The translations under genes and the position numbers were made by a program. From an uncultured Chryseobacterium sp. (lineage in GTDB: Bacteria; Bacteroidota; Bacteroidia; Flavobacteriales; Weeksellaceae), in assembly GCA_913776245.1 (NCBI GenBank), contig CAJYLO010000010.1, positions 62,001 to 126,000 of the forward strand: DNA of 64,000 nucleotides, in the 5' to 3' direction. Positions within the stretch are counted from its first letter, which is position 1. The number at the start of each line of letters is the position of its first letter. Shown piece after piece: positions 18,232 to 26,685 of the stretch. The notes beneath the pieces were generated by a model that saw only the letters and a program-made list of their open reading frames with translations, was not told where the DNA came from and made no database searches.

Positions 18232-18370
18232 CGAAGCTCATAAAAATTATCAAGAACTTTTTAATTATATCAACTTCTTCTTTAAAGATTTAAAAAAATT
18301 AAAAACAGAAACTAATAAACTCACACTTAAGTTAAAGAAAGAATTAGAAAGATTAGATTCTAAAAAATAG
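18221..18370 (+). CDS. Small coiled-coil protein overlapping the nuclease-like gene
   Basis: A 49-residue frame starts with ATG at 18221, 11 bp inside the end of the previous gene, and stops at 18370. The product is highly charged, with a long heptad-like helix (LKKLKTETNKLTLKLKKELE) after a short aromatic segment. It has no recognisable homologue. The overlapping start and same AT-rich composition suggest it was acquired and is translated with the upstream gene. It could be a partner or antidote; it could also be fortuitous. Confidence 0.5.
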   Translation: MHHDEAHKNYQELFNYINFFFKDLKKLKTETNKLTLKLKKELERLDSKK

Positions 18371-18525
18371 CTATATCTAAAAATATTATCGGTTGAAAAA
18401 ATAGACTATAATTATAATAAAAAGAGGTTAGAAAAGCCTACTATTTTCCACCCTACATTTTAGTATATTTTAGTTGAAAAAGTCGATGCTCAAATAAACT
18501 CAAGTTCACAGTTTTTCTCTCTGAC

Positions 18526-19011
18526 TCACAGATAATCAACAATCACCCTCCACTTCTCCAGCTTCTCCTCCAACTTCACCGTATGCAGCGGACTGGTGGA
18601 CGGCAAAACTAAAACCGGGATTTTGAAAGCTTTACCTACTAGCTTAATCAAGTTTTTATAAGACTTTTGCCCGTTGCAGAATATGGTTTTGATGTTGGGA
18701 TGATTGTCAATCAATTCAAGAATATTGTTATCAATTTCATTTTTGATTTCAGTATCAAGACTACCCTTTCGTTCACAACTTTCGATAACATCCCAAAGTG
18801 CAATGTTGTGACGTTTTAGAAAATCGATTCTTTGCTGATAATCCGTTGAGAATTCTTCGCCAAAGAGATGAAACAAAATTTTCCAGAACTGATTTTGCGG
18901 ATGGGCATAATACTGCTGCATTTCCAGGGACTTCACGCCGGGAACAGAGCCGAGAATCAGGATTTCTGAATGTTCATCAGCAATGGGTGGAAAAGAATTG
19001 ATTCTGTTCAT
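18526..19011 (-). CDS. Hypoxanthine/uracil-type DNA glycosylase (UDG superfamily)
   Basis: This 161-residue base-excision repair enzyme has the motif GSVPGVKSLEMQQYYAHPQN with the downstream FWKIL, characteristic of family 6 UDG-fold glycosylases (DNA-deoxyinosine glycosylase). The second motif is LPSTSPLH near the C-terminus. It removes deaminated bases, probably hypoxanthine, from DNA. No signal peptide. The length is normal. It is monocistronic; its stop is about 150 bp from the coiled-coil gene, with unremarkable AT-rich sequence between. Confidence 0.85.
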   Translation of the reverse strand: MNRINSFPPIADEHSEILILGSVPGVKSLEMQQYYAHPQNQFWKILFHLFGEEFSTDYQQRIDFLKRHNIALWDVIESCERKGSLDTEIKNEIDNNILELIDNHPNIKTIFCNGQKSYKNLIKLVGKAFKIPVLVLPSTSPLHTVKLEEKLEKWRVIVDYL

Positions 19012-19059
19012 AATAAGTCATCTTAGCAAAACTTCTGACATCCAGCTTCTAACTTCTGA

Positions 19060-20433
19060 CTATTTCAAATTATCCAAAATCTTAAACAAAGCATTACTGA
19101 TACTTCCGCCCTGATAGTTATTCAGAATAATGGAAAAAACATAGTTCTTACCATTTTTAGAGGTCTGATAACCCGCAAAAGACTTGCTATCCTTAATCGT
19201 TCCGCTTTTCATTTTGATGCCATTCTGAGTTGGAAATCCATCATAAAAAACATCGAACCAGCTTTGCTTTTTAGCATACAGCAAAGCCTGTACCTGGGCT
19301 TTTGCCGAAACGTAATTCTGTGGTGAGAGTCCGCTTCCGTCTGCAAAATTAATCATCATCGGGTTGATCCCTTTCGATTTCCAAAAGTCTTTAAGAAAAT
19401 CTACTCCTGTTTCGAAGGATGGGTTATTCCTTTTTTCTTTTGCCATTGTTTTGAGTAAAGTTTCTCCGTAAAGATTGATGCTTTTTCTCAGAAACCAATA
19501 CACTATTTTATCCAGCGTTGGCGATTTGTACACAAAAATCTGATTCTGATTCGGCGCTTTTGATACTGGTTTTCCCGATAATTTTTCGTTGTAAAAAGTG
19601 GTGGTTTTCCCGGAAATAGTAATTCCATTATCTTCCAGCATTTTTCTGATCTCTGTTGCCAGCTGCATTGGCGGATTGGGCGTTGCGCCGGAAACCGTTG
19701 TAACTTTTCCAGCGGGTAGCATTCCATTAATCAATGCCGTTTCGGAATGTGGCGCTGTGAAAATCAGGCTTTGATCAGAACTGCCTCCGGTTTTCAGTTC
19801 ATTGATCCAATTGACATTTGCTAAGTCGTAAGAAAAACTCTTGAATTGATTGCCATTAATATTAATATCAAACTGGTTTTCCCTCCAATTGACACCGAAC
19901 GTTCCGGCGCCGTAATAATTGCCCATGTCATTCCACGGCCAGCCGCCTGGTGTACTCTGGAAATCGAAATAAGAATCATCTACAACCAGGTTTCCAGTTA
20001 TTTTTTTTATTCCTGATTTCCTGATAGCTTCAAGTAATTGCTGCTTAAAATTCTCCGGCTTATAATTTTCGTAACGCCAGGTTCCCAAAGTCGGGTCACC
20101 GTTAGACGTGATGTACAAATCGCCGTCAAGTGTACCGTTCGATATCTTCCCGGAATAAGATGCGGTTGTTTTGAACTGATAATCTTTCCCAAGTGTTTCC
20201 AGCGCCGCAACAGATGTGAAAATCTTCTGTGTACTGGCGGTGGAAAGGCCTTTGTTTCCATTGTAATCGTAAATCTGGTTACCATTTTCATCGGAAACAT
20301 AGAAAGAAAGACTGGCCGACAAAGCGTTGGAAGCGGACAGCATTTCTTTCACGGATTTATCCAGATTATCTGCTACAGATTGTGAAAAAACACATTGACA
20401 AATAATTAAAGGGATAAAAAAAAGCTTTTTCAT
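19060..20433 (-). CDS. dacB: D-alanyl-D-alanine carboxypeptidase/endopeptidase, PBP4 type
   Basis: A secreted S13-family penicillin-binding protein that trims or cleaves peptidoglycan crosslinks. An N-terminal signal peptide (cleavage near Ser18-Gln19) precedes the catalytic domain. The SxxK motif is Ser67-Thr-Gln-Lys70, the SxN motif is in ADGSGLSPQN, and the third motif is MKSGT. The long insert between SxxK and SxN is the family's typical extra domains. All motifs are intact over 457 residues. It is transcribed alone. Confidence 0.95.
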   Translation of the reverse strand: MKKLFFIPLIICQCVFSQSVADNLDKSVKEMLSASNALSASLSFYVSDENGNQIYDYNGNKGLSTASTQKIFTSVAALETLGKDYQFKTTASYSGKISNGTLDGDLYITSNGDPTLGTWRYENYKPENFKQQLLEAIRKSGIKKITGNLVVDDSYFDFQSTPGGWPWNDMGNYYGAGTFGVNWRENQFDININGNQFKSFSYDLANVNWINELKTGGSSDQSLIFTAPHSETALINGMLPAGKVTTVSGATPNPPMQLATEIRKMLEDNGITISGKTTTFYNEKLSGKPVSKAPNQNQIFVYKSPTLDKIVYWFLRKSINLYGETLLKTMAKEKRNNPSFETGVDFLKDFWKSKGINPMMINFADGSGLSPQNYVSAKAQVQALLYAKKQSWFDVFYDGFPTQNGIKMKSGTIKDSKSFAGYQTSKNGKNYVFSIILNNYQGGSISNALFKILDNLK

Positions 20434-20562
20434 TTCTGGTTTTGATAAAAAATTTAAAATGCAATCCGGTCTGTTTATATTTTAAAGATAGCTAATTTTT
20501 CCTTCTTATGATATATTATCTGTTCTCAAAAACCAACCACCTGATTTATTGCTCTTTATTAT

Positions 20563-21525
20563 TTACAACCCAAAATTAAGAAACAAGCTGAATCTTGACT
20601 TTGCTTCAATATCACCACCGGCCAGATTGGTATAAGCTGGCAGCATCAATTCAGTTCCTAGGCTGAACTTACTGAATGATACTTCGAAACCAGCTTTTCC
20701 ATACAGGGCACTTCCTGCTGTTTTGGGCATCACCTCCCTAAACTGGCGGTTCCAATCAAACACTTCGCCCTGCAAACCGATCTTGCCGGAAAAAATACTG
20801 TTTGTATTATTCCAAAGTCTGTAAAATCCTGTAGCAGAATAATTCCACTGATTTCCGAACTGATAATGTTTCTTATTTTCAGTTTTGAAGGTATAATCTG
20901 TATTGATGAGCAATGCAAAACGGTCTTTCTGAAATTTATAGCTCATTGCAAGCTGATAATCCCAACTTCCTGTTCCCAGCTGAAAACTCGGATTAACTCC
21001 TGTAATTCCCTTTTCATCAAATTTCCCTAAGGGAATCTTAACGCCCAATCCTCCATTGATCTGATGAAACGAATCTTTAGATTTTAGAATTTCATAGATC
21101 CCCATCAGACTGGCATCACCTATTCCGCTGATGCTAATGTTCCCCTGAAGTGTTTTTTTGCTATGAAACTGAAACGGAATACTTCCATAAATGCTAAGTT
21201 TTCTGGTAACCGGAATTTTCCCCCAAAGCTGAACCGTATTGAAATACTGATCCTGAGTAAGATCATCAACAAAGAGATTTTCTTTGGCTTTGTAATGCTG
21301 CGCAAAGTATTTGATCCCGATGAACTGCGGATTCAGTAAAGATTCAAATCCCGACGACCCGTTTCCGGCAGCACAGCCGCAGGCATCACAAAAAAATGCC
21401 TGATTCCTTGAAGCTGTAATAGCCCTGGATTCGTACCGTGGAATATAAAGACTGTCCGTTAGATTTTTCGATTTTACTGGAATAAAAGTAAAAAAGCAGA
21501 TGATAAATAATATAAAGTATTTCAT
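20563..21525 (-). CDS. Outer-membrane beta-barrel protein of the MbnP/MbnH-like cluster
   Basis: The 320-residue protein has a signal peptide, then a Cys-rich motif (CDACGCAAG near residues 46-54), then alternating strands ending in Phe-Gly-Leu, as expected for an outer-membrane barrel with a C-terminal aromatic. The protein family is annotated as a transporter-type barrel with unknown substrate. It follows the MbnH-like gene after an 80-bp gap holding a hairpin element, and probably belongs to the same metal-related unit. The short Cys motif might bind a metal or haem at the periplasmic mouth; this is inference. Confidence 0.75.
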   Translation of the reverse strand: MKYFILFIICFFTFIPVKSKNLTDSLYIPRYESRAITASRNQAFFCDACGCAAGNGSSGFESLLNPQFIGIKYFAQHYKAKENLFVDDLTQDQYFNTVQLWGKIPVTRKLSIYGSIPFQFHSKKTLQGNISISGIGDASLMGIYEILKSKDSFHQINGGLGVKIPLGKFDEKGITGVNPSFQLGTGSWDYQLAMSYKFQKDRFALLINTDYTFKTENKKHYQFGNQWNYSATGFYRLWNNTNSIFSGKIGLQGEVFDWNRQFREVMPKTAGSALYGKAGFEVSFSKFSLGTELMLPAYTNLAGGDIEAKSRFSLFLNFGL

Positions 21526-21544
21526 TTTTTAACAATTAAATTTT

Positions 21545-21590
21545 GGCTAAAGCCGAAAAGTATTCTACTATTTAAGACGGGCTAAAGCCC
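21545..21590. repeat. GGGCTAAAGCCC-type intergenic hairpin element
   Basis: Two near-palindromes (GGCTAAAGCC at 21545-21554 and GGGCTAAAGCCC at 21579-21590) lie in the 79-bp gap between the barrel and MbnH-like genes. This pattern is a common intergenic element in flavobacterial genomes, with no known function. Confidence 0.5.
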
Positions 21591-21604
21591 GCCACAATTG
21601 ATAA

Positions 21605-22681
21605 TTACTCTGCGAATGCTTTATTGGTTATAAAATTCTGATCGCTAAGGGTTTTCAGGAAAGCAATGATGTATTGCTTTTCCATAGCATTCATCCTGAT
21701 TCCAATATGACCATCCTTTTTAAGCAAAGGATCAAGATTCGGCTGGTTTTCCACTAGATCCGAATAAAAATTAAGAACAGCTTCCAAAGTAGAGAACCGG
21801 CCATCGTGCATGTAAGGAGCAGTGTATTCTACATTTCTGAGACTTGGCACACGGAACTTCATATTATCATTCCAATCCAGTGTGACACGATAGCGCCCTC
21901 TGTCATTATACTGAGCATTGTAATACATCCCGGTATTGCGAAAACTTTCATCAGTAAACAAAGCGCCGGAATGGCAACTTGCACAATTAGTTCTGAACAA
22001 TTTATAACCCTCATTTTCTTCTGACGTGAAAACGGTTTTACCCTTCAGAACACGGTCATACCTGGAGTCTGCAGAAATCATCGTTACCATAAACTGGGAA
22101 ATCGCCTTCAGAACTCGCTCACCAGTAATAGTTTCATCTCCGAAAGCCGCCTTGAAAAGCTTTTTGTAATTGGCATCGGAATTTAGTTTTCCTACCACTT
22201 CCGGCATTGAGCTGTCCATTTCAAAATCAGTAGTAATTGGTACCAACGAGCGTTCGTCCAGATCGTGGCTAACACCGTCCCAGGTATAATTTCTGAGAAA
22301 AGCCATATTCTGAATTGGCGGCGCATTCCTGATCCCCAGCCTGTTATCTATTCCGTGGCTAACCGGATGACCGTGATGCGTAAATGCATTTTCCTGTATA
22401 TGGCAGAAGCCGCAGGAAATGGAATTGTTACGGGATAATCTACCTTCATAAAACAATTTCTTTCCCAAAGCAACACCATTTACCGTGACAGGATTCTTGT
22501 CGCTGTCAAAAGCTAATGCCGGGAAATCATCGGGAATATCAAGATCATAAGCTTTATCAGCAATAAATTCTTCACCTTCAAAATCGTCTTTACAGCCTAT
22601 AAAAACATTGAACACTAAAGCTGCGAAAATCCAAAGCATGCAAAGACGCATACTTTGGATATTAAAAATTTTCTTAATCAT
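21605..22681 (-). CDS. MbnH-like di-haem cytochrome c peroxidase family protein
   Basis: The protein carries two CxxCH haem motifs (CGFCH and CASCH) as in the cytochrome c peroxidase/MauG family, and a Met-rich distal region (RFSTLEAVLNFY). MbnH homologues use two haems to oxidise a Trp of the partner MbnP to kynurenine. The ATG at 22681 is preferred to the upstream 22729 start because it gives an 8-bp overlap with the mbnP-like gene and places a lipobox (FIGC) after a normal signal. About 358 residues, consistent with the family. It is exported and membrane anchored. The partner gene is directly upstream. Confidence 0.85.
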   Translation of the reverse strand: MIKKIFNIQSMRLCMLWIFAALVFNVFIGCKDDFEGEEFIADKAYDLDIPDDFPALAFDSDKNPVTVNGVALGKKLFYEGRLSRNNSISCGFCHIQENAFTHHGHPVSHGIDNRLGIRNAPPIQNMAFLRNYTWDGVSHDLDERSLVPITTDFEMDSSMPEVVGKLNSDANYKKLFKAAFGDETITGERVLKAISQFMVTMISADSRYDRVLKGKTVFTSEENEGYKLFRTNCASCHSGALFTDESFRNTGMYYNAQYNDRGRYRVTLDWNDNMKFRVPSLRNVEYTAPYMHDGRFSTLEAVLNFYSDLVENQPNLDPLLKKDGHIGIRMNAMEKQYIIAFLKTLSDQNFITNKAFAE

Positions 22682-23504
22682 TATGTACATGATCCACTTT
22701 GAACATCTTGATAAGATTGTCACTAACATTCACCAGATGCTGATCCGATCCCATATCCATATCATTATCTATGGTAAGTGTCAGTTTGGTTTGTCCACTC
22801 AGATACTGATTCAGATCTGCCAAAATATGAATTGATGGTGTGATATCTTTGCTCACCCTGGCAGTTACAGGCAGATCCAGTGTCACTTCTCTGTAAAGAT
22901 CTGCTGTTCCGTTTGCTGTAGTATTCCCCACGTTTCCGGCATGATTCATAAATTCTTTATCCGCAGCAGCAGTTCCGTATAAGCCTTCCAGTTTTGTAAA
23001 AATATAACCGGCAGCCCAGGACCAGGCCATTCCTGATTCTTTTGCTTTTTGCCAGAAAATCCCCTGCCCGTCCTGCCCTAAAAGATAAGCCGACTGACTG
23101 ACTCCAATTCCGAATTTTATTTTTTTATAATTGTTTTGCGGGATTTCAGAAAGGTTAATTGCAACAATTCCACCCTCGGCTTTGGATTGATCTATGATAA
23201 ATGCACCTTTGTCCGGGTTGTTATAATTGTATTTGAATTCATTCCCTTTTTCATCGATCAAAACGATATTGCTCACGATGTATTTTAAAGCAGAGAATCT
23301 GTGTTTCTGTCCGTTTGCAGAGGTCTGAACAGTCTGATTCAGGACAATGTCTCCTATTCCACTGAATCCGTTTTCGAACTTGACCTGAAGGTTTCCTGGT
23401 GTAGTATCCTGAAGATTGTTCTCATCATCATTATTCCGGCACGATGAAAGTGTAAAAAATGTGATAGCGACTAATAGTATGGAAAAAATTTTATTGATTT
23501 TCAT
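22674..23504 (-). CDS. MbnP-like metal-binding lipoprotein
   Basis: The 276-residue protein has a lipoprotein signal (TLSSC) and the MbnP-family core, including a Trp-rich block GMAWSWAAGYIFTKLEG. In the Methylosinus prototype MbnP is a periplasmic copper-binding protein whose Trp is converted to kynurenine by MbnH. The C-terminal His/Asp-rich end (MDMGSDQHLVN, VDHVHND) could bind metal. The overlap with the MbnH-like gene supports an enzyme-substrate pair. Copper as the ligand is inferred by homology. Confidence 0.8.
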   Translation of the reverse strand: MKINKIFSILLVAITFFTLSSCRNNDDENNLQDTTPGNLQVKFENGFSGIGDIVLNQTVQTSANGQKHRFSALKYIVSNIVLIDEKGNEFKYNYNNPDKGAFIIDQSKAEGGIVAINLSEIPQNNYKKIKFGIGVSQSAYLLGQDGQGIFWQKAKESGMAWSWAAGYIFTKLEGLYGTAAADKEFMNHAGNVGNTTANGTADLYREVTLDLPVTARVSKDITPSIHILADLNQYLSGQTKLTLTIDNDMDMGSDQHLVNVSDNLIKMFKVDHVHND

Positions 23505-23530
23505 TTTAGAATTTTAATTTGTAATTTTTA

Positions 23531-23690
23531 ATAAGTGCAATTATCCATTGCTTTATCCCGCAATAGGGATAGCAACGGTTATCCTTTTGCTTACAGCTAA
23601 GGCAAAAGCCAGTGCATGCAAAAGATATTAGTGGATAGCCCGACCCGAGCCGCTGCCTGAGCGACGGGAAAGGGAATTGCCGAAAATTAA
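23531..23690. repeat. Multi-hairpin intergenic element
   Basis: The gap between the MbnP-like gene and the small Cys/His gene contains TATCCC/GGGATA (about 23552-23571), CTTTTGC/GCAAAAG, and an AGCCCGACCCGAG ... GACGGGAA block. A similar AGCCCGACCTGAG ... GCGGGAACGG block occurs at 59105-59190, so these may be two members of one dispersed family. Confidence 0.45.
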
Positions 23691-23694
23691 AAAA

Positions 23695-24054
23695 TTAAAA
23701 AACCGGTGGTCTGAAAATGTGTGACAGAAACAGATAAGAATAACCTGCTTTATAATTGAAATGAAGTGGTGCAAAAATTAGTTCCCGCAGCACGGAAATC
23801 TTCGCAATAGCTGCCGGAACATATAAATCCAGTAGTTTCTGTACAGAATTTTTAGTTTTAGAATCGTTTTGGGATTCATTCTTTGCCAGTTCTTTTCCGA
23901 GATAACATTTACCGTTACAGTGGATTTGCGGCTTATCCTTATTGATACAAAGCACCTTTGAGATATAGTCATAATTCACTGCATAATCCAGCACAGGAAC
24001 CAGAGGTTTCAGCACCAGGTAAAATGCCAGAAGAATATGCAGCGTGAACTTCAA
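23695..24054 (-). CDS. Small Cys/His-containing membrane-anchored protein
   Basis: The 119-residue product starts at a TTG (24054); no ATG is available in frame before the hydrophobic segment. A hydrophobic N-terminus (about residues 5-25) is followed by CINKDKPQIHCNGKCYL, a Cys-His-Cys-Cys cluster suited to metal binding, and it ends with a short IFRPPVF tail. I know of no assigned function. It sits upstream of the MbnP/MbnH-like pair, which suggests a role in the same metal pathway. A -7 element TATATTTG lies at 24073-24080. Confidence 0.7.
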   Translation of the reverse strand: MKFTLHILLAFYLVLKPLVPVLDYAVNYDYISKVLCINKDKPQIHCNGKCYLGKELAKNESQNDSKTKNSVQKLLDLYVPAAIAKISVLRELIFAPLHFNYKAGYSYLFLSHIFRPPVF

Positions 24055-24072
24055 AAGACTAAATTATTTTTG

Positions 24073-24080
24073 CAAATATA
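24073..24080 (-). promoter_or_regulatory. Candidate -7 element of the MbnP cluster's first gene
   Basis: The minus strand reads TATATTTG, fitting TAnnTTTG, 18 bp upstream of the TTG start at 24054. This would give a short 5' leader. Confidence 0.45.
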
Positions 24081-24122
24081 ATGAATTGACAAAGCCGCTT
24101 TCAGGTGATAATTATCATTGCA

Positions 24123-24818
24123 TCAGGAGACGCTGACTCCGAAAATATGTCCGACAAATGCTGTGATCCCCATTGCTACAGTTCCCCAGAAACATATCCT
24201 AAGTACGGCAATGCCAATTTTAGAACCGCCTGTTCTTGCAGAAATAGCACCTAATATCATCAGAAAAACAATTGAAAAGCCATACTGAAAATATACCATC
24301 TGCTTTATCGGTGCCAAAAGAGAAACACCGAACGGCAATAATGCACCCAAAGCAAAAGATCCGAATGATGCCAAAGCAGCCTGCAAAGGTTTAGCCTGAG
24401 TGATCTCATTGATTCCCAACTCATCGTGCGCGTGCGCAGCCAGGGCATCATGTGCAGTCAGTTCTGTTGCCACCTGCAAAGCGGTTTCCTTACTGACGCC
24501 GCGCTTCTCATAGATTTTTGCCAGTTCCTGAAGTTCGACTTCCGGCATTTCTTCCAGCTCCCGTTTTTCCCTCAAAAGATCAGCTTTTTCGGTGTCTTCC
24601 TGTGAACTTACGGAAACATATTCGCCGGCAGCCATAGACATTGCACCGGCAATCATCCCGGCTAGTGCCGCAAGAATGATGGTGTTCCGATCCGGAGAAG
24701 CTGCAGCCACACCTATGACAATACTTGTGGTAGAAAGCAAGCCATCATTGGCTCCCAAGACCGATGCTCTGAGCCATCCTACTCTATTGACATAATGTTT
24801 TTCCAGTTGATGATGCAT
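24123..24818 (-). CDS. VIT1/CCC1-family iron or manganese transporter
   Basis: The 231-residue inner-membrane protein shows the family signature GANDGLLSTTSIVIGVAAAS in its first membrane segment, a cytoplasmic Glu/Met-rich helical insert (about 75-130, including ELEEMPEVELQEL) that binds metal in plant VIT1, and three further membrane segments. It probably moves Fe2+ or Mn2+ out of the cytoplasm. It stands at the left edge of a stress island and is divergent from the PA2169-type gene, sharing the palindrome at 24877-24895. Confidence 0.9.
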   Translation of the reverse strand: MHHQLEKHYVNRVGWLRASVLGANDGLLSTTSIVIGVAAASPDRNTIILAALAGMIAGAMSMAAGEYVSVSSQEDTEKADLLREKRELEEMPEVELQELAKIYEKRGVSKETALQVATELTAHDALAAHAHDELGINEITQAKPLQAALASFGSFALGALLPFGVSLLAPIKQMVYFQYGFSIVFLMILGAISARTGGSKIGIAVLRICFWGTVAMGITAFVGHIFGVSVS

Positions 24819-24876
24819 AACCTTCTATTTAGAGACATAAAATTAGATAAATATTATGACAAAACAACCGATGTTT

Positions 24877-24895
24877 ATTTGTACTGATTACAAAT
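24877..24895. promoter_or_regulatory. Perfect 7-bp inverted repeat in the VIT/PA2169 divergent promoter region
   Basis: ATTTGTA (24877-24883) and TACAAAT (24889-24895) are separated by CTGAT. The extended arms TTTATTTGTA/TACAAATTAA match at 9 of 10 positions. It lies 58 bp from the VIT start and 60 bp from the PA2169 start, suiting an operator shared by both genes. Confidence 0.5.
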
Positions 24896-24955
24896 TAATC
24901 CTCCGCAGGCATCATTATTGCAAGCTTCAGGATACAACCAAAAACAATTTAAAAA

Positions 24956-25429
24956 ATGGAAAACAACAAAACAACCGCAATCCTGAATGACCTTCTTAAT
25001 ATTACCAACGACCGCCTGGAAGGCTACGAAAAAGTGGAAGGCAAAATATGGGAAATGAACCATAGCCTCCAGAACGATTATGAACACATGACTTCTCAGA
25101 CGAAGGTGATGAAGACCGAACTGATCAATATGATCAAAGAACGGGGAGCTGACGCTAATGATTCGGGTTCATTTTCCGGCGCTTTGCACAGGGCGTGGAT
25201 CGACCTGAAAAATTCTTTTCTTGTAGGAGGTTTGGAACATTCTACACTTGAAAATGTGGTTTTCGGAGAAAATGCCGCGATACAGGCTTATCAGGAAGCG
25301 CTGGACAGTGGTGACCTGGACGAAGCCAGCAAAGACACAGTCACAGATCATCTGAAAAAAATCAAGGATGCCTGCAGGGAATTCAAGGCAAAACTTGATA
25401 ACAGTGAAGACGACCAGCTACCGGCATAA
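24956..25429 (+). CDS. PA2169-family four-helix-bundle protein (DUF2383)
   Basis: A 157-residue, mostly helical cytoplasmic protein of the ferritin-like DUF2383/PA2169 family. Helices contain regularly spaced Glu and His residues (LHRAWIDLKNSF and NAAIQAYQEAL). Family members appear in oxidative/general stress gene sets; a di-metal ferritin-like site is possible but not proven. It is divergent to the VIT-type transporter and convergent to the alcohol dehydrogenase, and its product may bind the same metal. Confidence 0.85.
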   Translation: MENNKTTAILNDLLNITNDRLEGYEKVEGKIWEMNHSLQNDYEHMTSQTKVMKTELINMIKERGADANDSGSFSGALHRAWIDLKNSFLVGGLEHSTLENVVFGENAAIQAYQEALDSGDLDEASKDTVTDHLKKIKDACREFKAKLDNSEDDQLPA

Positions 25430-25458
25430 AAAAACAGGAGACCATATTTCGTGTCTCC
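25427..25458 (-). terminator. Terminator of the alcohol dehydrogenase gene
   Basis: A 6-bp stem (GGAGAC 25437-25442, GTCTCC 25453-25458) with a 10-base loop is followed on the minus strand by an almost continuous run of U (A-run 25427-25434). It lies between convergent genes and overlaps the PA2169 stop. Confidence 0.7.
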
Positions 25459-25488
25459 CGTTCCCGCATAAAAATCAAAATTTAACTA

Positions 25489-26655
25489 TTATTTCCAAGG
25501 ATCTAAAACTACTTTTACGCAGTTGTCTTCCTTCTTATGAAAAATCTCATACCCTTTGGCGACCTCGCTCAGCGATAGTCTGTGCGTGATGATGTCATCA
25601 AGCTTTACCTGGCCAGTTTCTACATAATTCAGCAACTTATCTACAATGGCATGGACTGGTGCCTGACCCGCTTTAAGGGTGATACCCTTATCAAAAATCT
25701 GTCCCAGCTTAAAATTATCATAATTTACAGGGTAAACCCCAAGAACAGCAACTATGCCACCTCTTCTTACGCCACTGAGACAGGCTTCCAGGACTTTAAT
25801 AGAGCCCTTCTCAAAATTAATGACGGCTTTTGCACGATCTATAAAATCTCTTTCGGGCTCGAAACCAACCGCATCAATACAAACATCTGCACCACGGCCG
25901 TCTGTTCTATCGCGTATCTGGTCTATAGTCTGTTCTGCATCTTCCCAAAGAATGGTATCGCAGCCGGTAAGTGTTTTAAGCTGATCCAACCTGTATTGAA
26001 GCGTATCTACCACAATGATTTTCCCGGCATTATGAAGTATGGCACTTTTTACCGCCATCGATCCGACCGGACCTGCCCCGAAAATCACCACCGATTCTCC
26101 GCCTTTCAGATCACCCCACAAAATACCGGTGTAGCCGGTCGGGAAAATATCTGTCAGAAAAAGTACCTGCTCATCCGTAAGACTATCCGGCACTTTTCTG
26201 GGGCCGAAATTGGCGTAAGGGACTCTAACATACTGCGCCTGGCCACCGCTATAACCGCCGTAGAGATCCGTGTAGCCGAAAAGGCCGCCACCTTTTTCCG
26301 TAACGATACCACCTTCCGGACCATAATGCTCCTGATTGCTGTTTTCACAGGCTGTTGGCAAATCGTGCTGACAAAAAAAACAACAGCCGCAGGCCACCGG
26401 AAATGGTACTACTACCCTGTCGCCCCGCTGCAGGTGTGAAATACTTTTACCTACTTCTTCAACGATGCCCATAAACTCGTGACCCATCACCATAGGCCGG
26501 GCCTGGGGCATTCCGCCTGAATAAATATGAAGATCACTACCGCATATGGCTGTGGATGTTACTTTAAGAATGATATCATTCTGATCCTCAATTAAAGGAT
26601 CATCTACTGTGTCGCAGGTAATTTTACCCGGCGTGTGGAATACTGCTGCTTTCAT
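25489..26655 (-). CDS. Zinc-dependent alcohol dehydrogenase, formaldehyde dehydrogenase-like
   Basis: The 388-residue cytoplasmic enzyme binds catalytic zinc via Cys and His in CGSDLHIYSG and GHEFMGIVEEVG, and structural zinc by the four Cys in CGCCFFCQHDLPTACEN. The NAD-binding region has GAGPVGSMAV. The sequence most resembles the glutathione-independent formaldehyde dehydrogenase type. It lies in a stress operon-like run with an iron permease-like protein and catalase. The physiological substrate is uncertain. Confidence 0.9.
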   Translation of the reverse strand: MKAAVFHTPGKITCDTVDDPLIEDQNDIILKVTSTAICGSDLHIYSGGMPQARPMVMGHEFMGIVEEVGKSISHLQRGDRVVVPFPVACGCCFFCQHDLPTACENSNQEHYGPEGGIVTEKGGGLFGYTDLYGGYSGGQAQYVRVPYANFGPRKVPDSLTDEQVLFLTDIFPTGYTGILWGDLKGGESVVIFGAGPVGSMAVKSAILHNAGKIIVVDTLQYRLDQLKTLTGCDTILWEDAEQTIDQIRDRTDGRGADVCIDAVGFEPERDFIDRAKAVINFEKGSIKVLEACLSGVRRGGIVAVLGVYPVNYDNFKLGQIFDKGITLKAGQAPVHAIVDKLLNYVETGQVKLDDIITHRLSLSEVAKGYEIFHKKEDNCVKVVLDPWK

Positions 26656-26685
26656 AACTTTTTATTTTGATTGGTTTAATAAAAA

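Noticed and set aside
22682-22729. Longer start for the MbnH-like gene
   Set aside because: It would overlap the MbnP-like gene by 56 bp and displaces the lipoprotein signal.
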